Below are positions 1 through 8,900 of a stretch of 64,000 nucleotides of DNA, one piece after another. A program made the position numbers and the translations under genes. The first letter of the stretch is position 1, and every line of letters begins with the position of its first letter. Below the pieces are notes generated by a model. It had not been told where the DNA came from and ran no database searches. It worked only from the letters and a program-made list of their open reading frames with translations. This DNA comes from Acidobacteriota bacterium (GTDB taxonomy: Bacteria; Acidobacteriota; Terriglobia; Terriglobales; Acidobacteriaceae), in assembly GCA_021793405.1 (NCBI GenBank), contig JAJYSV010000001.1:124001-188000 (forward strand), in the 5' to 3' direction.

Positions 1-362
1 GTTTCCAGCATGTTGAGCACAGTTTGCCCCTGATGAACTAACACTGCTTCCGGTTCTTCATCTAGGCTCGATTCCTTTTTGCTTTTGGAACGATAGTGCT
101 CCAGCAGGACGTTATTGCAAATCGAATTCACAAAGGCTCCCAGCCGCTCCGCCTGTCGGACGCCGCCTTCGGCTCGCAACAAGCCAATCACTCGGGCGAA
201 GGTCTCCTGGCGCACGTCTTCGATCGCCTCGCTGGAGCTCAGTCGGGACCGCAGTTTCAACCGGATGAGTTCACTGAAATAGCCCACGAAATGGGCTTCG
301 ATTCGAGCATCACCCGAACGAAGTTTTTCGACATAGGATGCGTCAAACGCGAAGAACTGCAC
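1..362 (-). CDS. ECF-type RNA polymerase sigma factor, N-terminal part (cut by window edge)
   Basis: The minus strand reads open from a GTG at 362 to the window edge, about 120 residues. The start is well placed: GGAGG lies 8 nt upstream and the first in-frame stop (TAG) is 10 codons further up, with no ATG between. The translation has a sigma-70 region 2 pattern, with helices around FVGYFSELIRLKLRSRL followed by EDVRQETFARVIGLLR, the core-binding segment of ECF factors. The next stretch (FVNSICNNVLLEHYRSK) fits the end of region 2. Region 4 would lie outside the window. ECF factors redirect RNA polymerase to small stress or envelope regulons, usually under an anti-sigma factor, which cannot be seen here. 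Confidence 0.8.
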   Translation of the reverse strand, partial: MQFFAFDASYVEKLRSGDARIEAHFVGYFSELIRLKLRSRLSSSEAIEDVRQETFARVIGLLRAEGGVRQAERLGAFVNSICNNVLLEHYRSKSKKESSLDEEPEAVLVHQGQTVLNMLE

Positions 363-1185
363 GCGCCGTTCCTCCGATTCCGCTGAAGCCTAGGCCCCAA
401 TCTTACACCGGGAGGAACAGCATACAAATATCTATGTTGTTGAAGATTCGCTTCGTTCCGCGTTATTGGAGGATTGCTGGATTGCGGCCATCTGATCGTA
501 TCGATCCAGAAAATCCATCACGCTGTCAAAAAATGTTGCGCGGTAGAAAAAGACGGGTTCGTTTGCCATCTCACTGTCGTTCGCAACGGGAAAAGAACCT
601 GTTTCTTGGCTTGCCTTGCCATGCATGCAGCTTTTAGACCCCGCTGCAACCGCGCGACCCGACAGAATGCTTTCTGCTGGAGCTATTTGACCGGTCGCAG
701 AAAGCTTTCCGTCGAATCGTGCTGCCTTGCGTGTCAAGAGAACCGAAGCAGAAGAATCTCCAAAGGAGGCAAAGTCGTAATTATTCCGATAAGAACGAGT
801 CGGGTACTTCCGATGATTAGTGGATTTCATGTAGGCAACCCTCTACGGCTGGATAGTGAACGCTGTCTGGAGAACGTTACAAACTTCCAAATGGATGTGA
901 GCACGAAATTGTTGTGCTTCTGAAATAAATAAAACCAACCTTCATCAGAAGGAGCCATGTCCCCCCGATTCGCGTTTTGACCAATGCGAATCCGATCAAA
1001 TGCTCCCACCCCCCCTGCCCTGTCGCCTGCGATTGAGAAAAAAGTTAGGTATTGTGAAACGCTTCGGTCCGCCGACACACTATCAGCTCAGTGGAGATGG
1101 ACCGGGCCAGATTCTTCAATATCTGAGTTCCTCGACAACTTAAAGAAGCCAGTTGTCCAAACCCGCCTGTTCCAGGGGAGTGACT
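363..1185. other. 823-nt stretch without a convincing gene
   Basis: No ORF here shows a recognisable domain or a good ribosome-binding site. A minus-strand frame (432-830) would give 132 residues of unremarkable sequence. On the plus strand a short frame (ATG 1000, or GTG 1054, stop at 1143) runs just before the operon that starts at 1186 and could be a leader or small peptide, but its start has only a weak AGG. GCAC...GTGC at 901-917 is a small inverted repeat. The promoter of the 1186-5750 operon should lie here, but I cannot assign clear -35/-10 boxes. Confidence 0.4.
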
Positions 1186-2010
1186 ATGGGATATACCGAC
1201 CATTGCGACCTGTACGCTGCCGTCCAGGAGGACGGTATCAACCTCGTTGCGCAACATGTCATGCGACAACGTCCGTCGTGGTTCAATTACGCGACGCAAT
1301 ACGTCAGCGATCATCCACAAATTGCCTGCGTGCCGGTGGCACATACCATCGACGTTACCCACTACAGCAATCCGCTCTTCAAGGTTGTCAGTCCGGTTCC
1401 GATTCTGGGCGCGGACTCGCCACCGGTAGGTCTCAATTTCTGTGTGCAGCTGGTCAAGGCCCAAGTGGACTTTCATCCGGGAAACGTAGTGACCCTGCCG
1501 GCGGCACTGAGCCCGCCGCTCGCCGCGCAGCATCTCGCCATGCATGTGAAGATCTGCGGAGGAATGGATTGCCCGAGTGAGTTTGTAAAAGACTTCCTGC
1601 CGACACCGACTTCCTATGGCGAAGCGACCAACATCCGGCAGCCACAGCAAGTGGTCCCGCCCACACGCAAACTTGTCTGTTTCTGCCTGGATGCGTACCT
1701 GGTGGCCCACATCGGGGTACAGTCGATCGCAGGAAAACCCTCTCTCGTGGGAATCGTCGACAGCGTGGATGTCGTCGGAATTGAGCCGAAGGGGCTCTCC
1801 GAAAACATCAACTGCTATCTGAAGACGACCTTCGAATTGATGTTGAAAGAGAAGCTGATCTTCCCCATATCCACCATGCTCTTCGACCTGCCGCTGCTGA
1901 GCCTCGCCACCATTACGGCGCAGCTCACCCCGAATCCTCCCATCCCCAACAACCCTGCAATTGACGACGATCAATTGAAGGTATTCATCACGATTACGGT
2001 GGCGCCATGA
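1186..2010 (+). CDS. Conserved-looking protein of unknown function, first gene of the prenyltransferase/cyclase operon
   Basis: The product is 274 aa, starting at ATG 1186 behind AGGGGAG with 5-nt spacing. An upstream in-frame GTG (1153) has no such site. I do not recognise the family. There is no signal peptide or membrane segment. The N-terminus (DLYAAVQEDGIN, then RQRPSWFNYAT) has the look of a conserved motif. The rest is rich in alternating hydrophobic residues, suggesting beta structure, with scattered cysteines and a proline-rich end. The stop overlaps the next start as ATGA, so the two are probably translationally coupled. The context points to a role alongside the two isoprenoid-type enzymes at the end of the operon, but nothing in the sequence gives a reaction. 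Confidence 0.75.
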   Translation: MGYTDHCDLYAAVQEDGINLVAQHVMRQRPSWFNYATQYVSDHPQIACVPVAHTIDVTHYSNPLFKVVSPVPILGADSPPVGLNFCVQLVKAQVDFHPGNVVTLPAALSPPLAAQHLAMHVKICGGMDCPSEFVKDFLPTPTSYGEATNIRQPQQVVPPTRKLVCFCLDAYLVAHIGVQSIAGKPSLVGIVDSVDVVGIEPKGLSENINCYLKTTFELMLKEKLIFPISTMLFDLPLLSLATITAQLTPNPPIPNNPAIDDDQLKVFITITVAP

Positions 2011-2918
2011 GCCATATTACGATCGCAGCATCCGCGAAAGCGTTTCAGCAATTGTTCAACGAAGTGGAGAAGAATTTCAGCTTCACAAAGTCCGATAGCG
2101 CCAATTTCGGGCCGTTCTCCGCAAGCTATTCCGTCAGCGTGCACTTATCGGGCGGCAATCTGCAGTTGAACAACGACAACACCTTCGAGATGCAGGACGT
2201 CGATATTGTCTTCGGGACTCTCGACTTTAAACTGTGTCTCGATCTGCCTGGGTTCTGCATTCCCAGCTTCTGCATCGTTCCCGATCCATGGAACGGATGT
2301 CTCGTGGGCTTCCCCGGCTTCTGCATCGGCGGTCCCATCTGTGTGGACCTGAACCTCTCCGGTCTTACTTCGCAGATCACGGACTTGAAGGCAAGCCTGG
2401 TGCCCAAGTACTACGTCGATCCAGCACGCCTTGCTGGCTGGACGGATCTGGATGCGGAGTTGAATGGACACTCCAACCAATGGCAGATCTACATTGACCC
2501 GGTCTGGGTGAATGTTGCGCTGATCGACGTGCCAGCCACCATTGACAACATCCTGGTCAATGCCATCACCAACGCGATTCACAATCTGTTTCCGTCGTGG
2601 CTCCCGGGTTGGGCGGTCGACCTGATCATGGCGTTCCTGGGACCAATCGTCGACTTGATTACGAGTCTGCTTGGCATTACAACCAGCATCGCCGAATGGC
2701 TTTCCAACCTACTGAGCAATGTGTTCGGCCTGGTTGGTCTGCTGGAAACGGCGATCGCAGATTATTTTGCGAGCAAGTATCCGCTCTATCAATTTGAAGA
2801 TCCCTTCCCGGTTCTTCCCGCGAGCGGGGGGCTCATTCCGGTCAAAATTCCCATTCGGAACCTGGCCGCAACCATTGACTCACAAGAAATGATCGTTCAA
2901 GCGAATGTGGGTGCATAG
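2007..2918 (+). CDS. Cysteine-motif protein of unknown function with long amphipathic/hydrophobic centre
   Basis: The product is 303 aa and its start overlaps the preceding stop by 4 nt. Residues 77-112 hold six cysteines (77, 84, 89, 98, 106, 112) in a proline/glycine-rich segment with a repeated core, LPGFCIP and FPGFCIG, suggestive of disulfides, metal binding or lipid contact. Residues about 185-255 form several hydrophobic or amphipathic helices rich in Leu, Ile, Trp and Pro. There is no N-terminal signal peptide. The overall pattern, a beta-rich front with a hydrophobic cavity-like middle, recalls lipid-binding tubular (TULIP-like) proteins, but that is only an impression. It sits between two other unknown proteins in the operon. 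Confidence 0.75.
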   Translation: MSHITIAASAKAFQQLFNEVEKNFSFTKSDSANFGPFSASYSVSVHLSGGNLQLNNDNTFEMQDVDIVFGTLDFKLCLDLPGFCIPSFCIVPDPWNGCLVGFPGFCIGGPICVDLNLSGLTSQITDLKASLVPKYYVDPARLAGWTDLDAELNGHSNQWQIYIDPVWVNVALIDVPATIDNILVNAITNAIHNLFPSWLPGWAVDLIMAFLGPIVDLITSLLGITTSIAEWLSNLLSNVFGLVGLLETAIADYFASKYPLYQFEDPFPVLPASGGLIPVKIPIRNLAATIDSQEMIVQANVGA

Positions 2919-2920
2919 CC

Positions 2921-3688
2921 ATGAAAATGACCTTTGATCAGAATCTCTTTACCCAAGTCGGATTGGATAGCGGCTCACTCACCATGCTGGGAGGCGTGAC
3001 GCATCGCTTTCTGGAAGCTGGCCAATACAGAGGCGTCGTCTATCGCGGCGGCGAGAGCATCGGCAAGTTCTACATCAATGTGGACAAGAACAGCCCGGTC
3101 GCGCAGGCGAATATCGATCTCGCAGCTTTCGACACCAGCCTGCCTGCGCCTGCGACCACTGCGACTGGCACAATCTGTGGTTGCCAGGGAGAAGGCACCA
3201 AGGCGGAGACCACGTTCGAGGTCAACCCAAAGGGATATGCGGTGTTTCACGTTTCGGCGGGTGCCGGCGGTTATGCCGTACGCGCCAGCAAAGCGGCCGA
3301 GGATCCCAAACAACAGAATCAGTTCGACAGCCGCGAACTGAACCGCGAGGACATCTTCTCGGCCGTCGTTCTGCGGCCCGGGACATATTCCGTTTCGAAC
3401 GGGTTGAATACGAAAGCAAAGGGCAAAATTACCATTGGTTATCCAAAGATTGGGAAGACAGCTTATCGCCCACCCAGCCCGGCAAAGATCGTCTGCTCCG
3501 AAGGCGGTTTTGAACCCGCCAACGTAGAACTCCAACCGGGCCAGGCCGTGCTGTTCCAGGCGAATGCGCCGTCTCGCATCACACTTGAGCTGGTGAAGGC
3601 GGACGATGGACCCGCCGGCCGTCCAGAACATACGCGAGGCGGCTGGAAGAAAGCAGCGCTGCCTGAACAAAAAAGAAAGAAAGCATAG
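2921..3688 (+). CDS. Unknown protein with a possible cupredoxin-like C-terminal strand pattern
   Basis: The product is 255 aa and begins 2 nt after the previous stop. The first 75 residues look beta-rich, followed by a Pro/Ala/Thr linker and a CGC motif at 86-88. Near the C-terminus a segment reading EPANVELQPGQAVLFQ resembles the GF-P-x-G-x-V-x-F strand pair of small beta-sandwich domains such as cupredoxins, but the copper ligands (His, Cys, Met) are not arranged as in those proteins. The tail is strongly basic (KKAALPEQKRKKA). There is no signal peptide. Function is unknown. It is co-transcribed with the putative prenyltransferase, whose start lies 9 nt further on. Confidence 0.7.
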   Translation: MKMTFDQNLFTQVGLDSGSLTMLGGVTHRFLEAGQYRGVVYRGGESIGKFYINVDKNSPVAQANIDLAAFDTSLPAPATTATGTICGCQGEGTKAETTFEVNPKGYAVFHVSAGAGGYAVRASKAAEDPKQQNQFDSRELNREDIFSAVVLRPGTYSVSNGLNTKAKGKITIGYPKIGKTAYRPPSPAKIVCSEGGFEPANVELQPGQAVLFQANAPSRITLELVKADDGPAGRPEHTRGGWKKAALPEQKRKKA

Positions 3689-3697
3689 GGGATTCCG

Positions 3698-4810
3698 GTG
3701 GCCACGACAGATGACCTTCGATGTCACGATCGCGTCGGAAATTCCTGGTATGAACTGGTCGCAGGGCAACTGCAGGCACTGATTCCCAAAGTCGGGATAC
3801 AGGAGGCATCGGCACAGCTATACCAGGCTTATGAGCTGATTTGCCGAACTTCGCTGGGCTGCCCGGTCGAGCCCGGAGCACGCTCTTCGCGATTGAACAT
3901 CGATGGTACGCCGATTCAGTTCGCTCTCGCCCTGGGCCATCCAACCGTGCCGCTGCAATTTTTGAGCGAGGCCGGCAATCCCGACATGTCGCATTCCGAA
4001 GCCCGGGAGTTCATTGACGAGACGGTGCGCGCACTTTCAGGCTTGCTGTACCTGCGCGGAGATCTCGATTCCATTCTCAACCTGATTCACAAAGCGTCCG
4101 TGGTGGATGCTCGCGACCTCGATCCGGATCGTGGGGGAAACTTCTGGCTTGGCGCCGGCTTTGCCTCCGGCGGAAAATCCGGAGTCAAAATCTATATCAA
4201 CGGCAAGAGCGGTACCCCTAGTGAGAGCTGGTTAAAATTTCAGGATTTCGCAGAGTTCTTCGGAGCGGCGAAGACGCATCAGCAACTACGCCAGTTACTC
4301 GCCAGTAAGATGACACCGCTTGGCATGGCAGTCTCATTGCAGCAAAATGAAAATCCGAACGGGAGAATCTACCTCGGCGGCTACGGCAACTCCGTGTCTT
4401 ATTACGAAAACATGCTTCGCCATTTCGGCGGCAAACAATCCATCGAACCATTCAGGCAATATACCCGGGTCATGCTGGGAAAAGATCGTGCCTATCCCAC
4501 GCAGTCCGCCGTATTCTCTGTTGGGTTTGAACAGGGCACGGATGCTTCTCCAGACGTCAAGATTGAATTCTGCGGTCACTGTTTATTTCAGGGAGATGTA
4601 CAGGCCCGAGACCGTTGCCTGGAATGGCTGACGCTGCGCAACATCAACCCGCAAGCCTACACAGACCAACTGGAAGTTCTGGCCAGGCAGATAAGTTCTA
4701 CCAAGGTGAACGCCCATGTCTATCTGGGATTGGGATGGAAAAAGCAACGAGAGTACACCACGATCTATCTGAAACCTCATCCCGGTACTGCAACCACATC
4801 CAATGAATAG
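3698..4810 (+). CDS. Putative ABBA-fold (DMATS/cyanobactin-type) prenyltransferase
   Basis: The product is 370 aa, with a GTG start 9 nt after the previous gene. Repeated strand-helix units with alternating aromatic strands are visible: GVKIYINGK, GRIYLGGYGNSVSYYE, DVKIEFCGH, and near the end NAHVYLGLGW followed by TTIYLKP. That last pair is the kind of C-terminal strand pair seen in DMATS-like and cyanobactin (LynF-type) prenyltransferases, whose antiparallel barrel is built from such alpha-beta-beta-alpha repeats. These enzymes move a prenyl group from a diphosphate to an aromatic ring or peptide side chain without a DDxxD motif, and none is present. The assignment rests on pattern only. 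The 8-nt overlap with the cyclase-like gene supports a shared isoprenoid pathway. Confidence 0.5.
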   Translation: MATTDDLRCHDRVGNSWYELVAGQLQALIPKVGIQEASAQLYQAYELICRTSLGCPVEPGARSSRLNIDGTPIQFALALGHPTVPLQFLSEAGNPDMSHSEAREFIDETVRALSGLLYLRGDLDSILNLIHKASVVDARDLDPDRGGNFWLGAGFASGGKSGVKIYINGKSGTPSESWLKFQDFAEFFGAAKTHQQLRQLLASKMTPLGMAVSLQQNENPNGRIYLGGYGNSVSYYENMLRHFGGKQSIEPFRQYTRVMLGKDRAYPTQSAVFSVGFEQGTDASPDVKIEFCGHCLFQGDVQARDRCLEWLTLRNINPQAYTDQLEVLARQISSTKVNAHVYLGLGWKKQREYTTIYLKPHPGTATTSNE

Positions 4811-5750
4811 CACTCGCAAAAAGAATCTGGAACGCGCGCTTGGTTCATCTGTCGACTACATCCTTAGCCGGCAACATGCGGACGGAAGTTGGATCGATTG
4901 GGAACTGCCGCCGGGACAATCCTCGACCTGGACAACCGCGTATGTCGGAGGCAAGTTGACGAGCCTCGAAAGCCCCTACCGCGACCGCGCCTCCAGCGCG
5001 ACCGCCATTGCATCACAGTGGCTGACTGGGAGAATGTTTCCCGACTGTGGATGGGGATACAACGAACAGGTCGATTCGGACGCCGACTCGACAGCCTTGG
5101 CGATCCTATTCCTCGCATCCGAGGGCAGGACTGTCGCTGACTCCAGCTATTCGTGTCTGGAGCGATTCCAATGCGAAGACGGTGGCTTTGCCACCTTTCG
5201 GGGGCGACCCGATCTGGGAACCTGGGCCATATCTCACCCGGACGTCACTCCTTCTGCCCTGCTTGCACTGAAGACAAAGTATGCTGCGACCACTCAGGCC
5301 ATAAATCTAGGTCTGCAATTTGTGCTGAACCAAAGAACTTCCGCCGGTATCTGGAAATCATTCTGGTGGACGACTTTTCTGTACAGCACAGAAAGAAGCC
5401 TGTCGTTGTTTGAGGCTGTCCGGCTGGAACTCGATCTGCAGGTGACTCGAAAAACTCTCCTGCATACGCGTCCTCAAAATCCGTTTGAGTCGGCGCTTCT
5501 GCTCTCCAGTCTGCTATGGCTTCCCGATATTGCGAAAGATCAGGATGTATGGCCGCTGGTCGATCGGCTCGTCGCGGATCAAGCGCTCGATGGAAGCTGG
5601 AGCAGTCCTCCCATGTTGCGAGTGACGCGGCGCGATTGCCGGGAGCCATGGAAGCCGGGAGATCCGGACCCACTCTTCCGCGATCAGAACCGCCTGTTCA
5701 CCACCGCAACGGTGATGAACGCCTTCTCAAACCTTCACAAGCTGGCGTGA
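4803..5750 (+). CDS. Terpene-cyclase-like (prenyltransferase/squalene-oxidase repeat) protein
   Basis: The product is 315 aa and its start overlaps the preceding gene by 8 nt. QW-type repeats of the squalene-hopene cyclase/protein-prenyltransferase superfamily are visible: QHADGSW (residues 24-30), FQCEDGGF in the middle and ADQALDGSW near 260. Residues 91-97 read DSDADST, in the position of the DxDD acid motif that protonates the substrate in class II cyclases. Class II diterpene or squalene cyclases are normally 500-700 aa, so this is about one barrel domain. It may cyclise a prenyl chain, possibly one transferred by the upstream protein, or have lost activity. The gene ends the operon and faces the kelch gene. 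Confidence 0.65.
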   Translation: MNSTRKKNLERALGSSVDYILSRQHADGSWIDWELPPGQSSTWTTAYVGGKLTSLESPYRDRASSATAIASQWLTGRMFPDCGWGYNEQVDSDADSTALAILFLASEGRTVADSSYSCLERFQCEDGGFATFRGRPDLGTWAISHPDVTPSALLALKTKYAATTQAINLGLQFVLNQRTSAGIWKSFWWTTFLYSTERSLSLFEAVRLELDLQVTRKTLLHTRPQNPFESALLLSSLLWLPDIAKDQDVWPLVDRLVADQALDGSWSSPPMLRVTRRDCREPWKPGDPDPLFRDQNRLFTTATVMNAFSNLHKLA

Positions 5751-5837
5751 TCTAGCGATCTGCGACGTCCGCTCCGTTGACGAAAAGCACACGTGCAGGC
5801 GTTGTATTGCAGGCGCGGCAATGCATCCGCCCAAACG

Positions 5838-5878
5838 AAAAAGGCGGAGCGCGAGCCGAATCGCCCACGCTCCGCCTT
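5838..5878 (-). terminator. Intrinsic terminator of the kelch gene
   Basis: Eleven-base arms at 5841-5851 (AAGGCGGAGCG) and 5868-5878 pair perfectly around a 16-nt loop. Read on the minus strand the stem is followed by TTTTT (5842-5838), the layout of a Rho-independent terminator 28 nt past the stop of the minus-strand gene. It may also stop leftover transcription from the convergent operon, although the plus-strand side has only two Ts. Confidence 0.8.
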
Positions 5879-5905
5879 CCGACTTCTTGCGGATGCTTGT
5901 ACCGA

Positions 5906-8900
5906 TTAGCAGCAGCCCGTAGCCCCGCCAATGATGATCGTCACAGGGCAATGCGCGTCCCCTGCACCGCTTACTACCATCACCGTACTGCGCTGCTGCC
6001 AGGCTTCGCGGACCAGGCACTCTACCCGGCGCTCTTTACTGTTGAACCGCAACACTTCATCGCAGGTGACCTCCAGCAGGAAGCCTTCGAAATCACCGAA
6101 GTGATCGTAGATCAGGCCGGCAATTTTGCCGCTTGACTCGTGCGCACCCTTGCCTCCACCCAGCCCACCAACGCCGCCACCGGTGGTGCCAAGGCCCGGG
6201 ACATCGCCATAGCCCGAAGGAAGAATTGTGCCGGGATCGCCACCCATGCCCGTGACGCGTCCGCACAGTTGCTGCAGGTAACGCTGGAACACCGGATACC
6301 AGCGGCTGACGGTCGGGATGGATTGTCCAATCCACTGCATCACCGCAAACAGTCGCTCCTCGCCCAACAGGAGCGCCTTCTTGGTGCTGACGGGAATGGA
6401 AACCTGGAAGGTGCCGAATGTGCGGCGCCAGGTGAAGGACGACGTTCCGCCCGTGGTACTACTCGCTGCGAAAGAGAACGAACGAACATTGATCGTTTGT
6501 CCGCCGCGCTGGTTATTGTTTCCGCCGCGCATGTAGAATTGCTCGCTGGTCACCTGCCGCACCAGGACATCGTAGCGATCGCCCTTGTGAACCGTGTCTG
6601 GCAATTCGATCGACATGAGTCCGGCAAAGTTTGGACCCGTCCCTTGTGGCACCGGAAGATAGCCGATACCTGCCGCTGGCATTCGCAGCGTGTGTGGATC
6701 CACCTGAGTAATGTTATGGGTGGTGTACATCTTCCCTGCCCAGTCGAGAATCGCCGCCGCCGTCGTGCCCGGTAGGTAGAAGCTTGCGGTGGTGCCCGCA
6801 GGCACACTGCGCCAGTCGAACATCAGCTCGTCAGGCCGATTATCCGTTTTTAGCGTCATGGGCGAGCGACGCACCTCAAATGTCTGCGGTGCAATGCGCG
6901 ACGTGTCGACGCCGGGATTCGGCACATTGACGAAGGCCAGGTTACGCTGCGCCAGCTTGTCGGAGATGGACGGATCCGCGTTGGCTGGGATCGGATCCAG
7001 GTCGTATGCAATCTCCGCAATCAGGCATTGGTGCTGGCTGCGAACCAACTGCTGAATGGAAACCAGCGGACTGAATCCATTGAACGGGCCATCTGGAATG
7101 TCGGCTGGATTGCCGCCCACCATCCGCGGCGGGAATCGCAAATCGGTCGGCTGGTTGATGTCGAGCCAACAGCCATAGTACTTATCCACCTCTGCGCCAA
7201 ACTGGTCCGGCTGAATGTCATGCACATTGAATGTATCCGTCTGCGTCGTCAGACTCACCGTGTTGTCCACGCGCGGTGTCGCGAAAAACGGAATCGTCAC
7301 AATTTCGTCTCCATCGATACCGAGCAGCGGCACCTTCGTCGTCCCCGAGGTGTGCGAACGATATGTCGTGCTGGCGTCATAGGTGCAGTTGGTTTGCTGA
7401 GCGGGCCACATGCGGAAGAAGCAGCGCACGCCCTTGGCCACCTGGGTATCGCGGTAGCGCACACGGGCAATGGCAAAGTTGTACACCGCATTGCCGCTTC
7501 CGTCCGTGGGTGCCAGGCTCAATGCAGAGCTGTCTTCAGCCTGTGGAAGACTGTCGAACGCGGTGCCCAGCGCACCCGGATCGGCATTCAGATTCGCCAG
7601 CGCTTTTTGGATAAAGGTCGTGGCAACAACCTTGGCGGAGCCTGTGGTTGCAACCGAGGAGGCGAATCTTGTTTGCCCCGCCATTAGTTGAAACACGCGC
7701 ATATCCACGCTGAGGTACCACTCCTGCCCTGCAGCCACGTCGCCGTGCTCAATGTGCGGATCGGGCGTATCGAGCAACTGCAGCATCGCAGACGCGGTCT
7801 GCGTGGTTCCATCGGCAGCGAAGCTTGCACCGATGGCCACATTCTGGGTGACGCTGGTGAACACAGAGGTATCCGTGAAACTGACGCTGAATGGGAAAGT
7901 GAATCGCTGGATGGCGCTGGAAGGCAGGCTGGGATCCTGTGGTACCGGCGAACCGGTCGCTTGAAATTGCATCACTCCATTCGGGTTCGGAATGGTCGGG
8001 ATGGCGCTTCCGATCATGTCGCGGCTGTATCCTTCTGCGACGATGAAAATAGCATCATCGACAACGGCGGGCGATCCGCTGAGATTGATCAATGCTTGAA
8101 TCTCGCCCTTGCCAAACGTGCTGCGATCCATCAGAAAGAAGATGTCCTGCTTCCCCACCGTGATGGCGATGGGATCCGAGGCAATGCCGTTCGCGATGAC
8201 GCGCAGATTCCACTGGCCGGTGGGTGTGTCGCCGGGGATGAAGAGATGCGTGCTGACCAGGTTGTTCTGCGTCGCGACAGCCATGGTGGAGTGATTCGAT
8301 GTGCGCAGGTACTTCACGGTCCCATTGCTTTGCTCGAGCCGCGCGATGGGATAATTGGTGGCCATCTGCGCGTCATCGCCATAGCTGCAGGCCTGTGAAA
8401 GCCCGTTGAATTGAGTCCCGGAAATCACGTACGTATGTCCCGTCACCAGCGTGGCTAGAACATTGGTGAGCGTTGGCTTCCAGCTGGCATCGCCGCCTGC
8501 GTCGGGAGTGTAGACACGAATATCGCTGCCGCTGTTGGAGAACAATACCTGGCCCGTGGGCACCAGCAGGAATCGCCCCTGAAAACAGGCATTGCCACTG
8601 TTTCCGGAGTCGGACTCGATGACCGCCTTATTGGTCGAAGGATCGTACAGGAAGAATGTTGTAGGCCCCGGATACTTGCATGGAGGAGCAGGGCTGGCGG
8701 CAAGCAGCACCTTACCATTGGTCAGCAGCACTCCAGGCGCATCCATCGGAAACATGGTGTTATTGCTGCTGTCGACTAGCGTGGGACCGTTGGCCCATGT
8801 ACCGGCGTTTTGCGGGTTTGCGTCGGGTGTGTAGAGCGCGGTATTTCCAGTCGCACCCACAGCAAATACGCGGCCATCCGGCAGCAGCAGTGCCGGACCA

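Noticed and set aside
432-830. 132-codon minus-strand ORF upstream of the sigma factor
   Set aside because: No ribosome-binding site, no recognisable motif, and composition like non-coding sequence. It could be real, but nothing supports it.
1045-1974. 309-codon ORF antisense to the first operon gene
   Set aside because: Arg/His-rich shadow of a well-supported plus-strand gene with its own ribosome-binding site and coupled neighbours.
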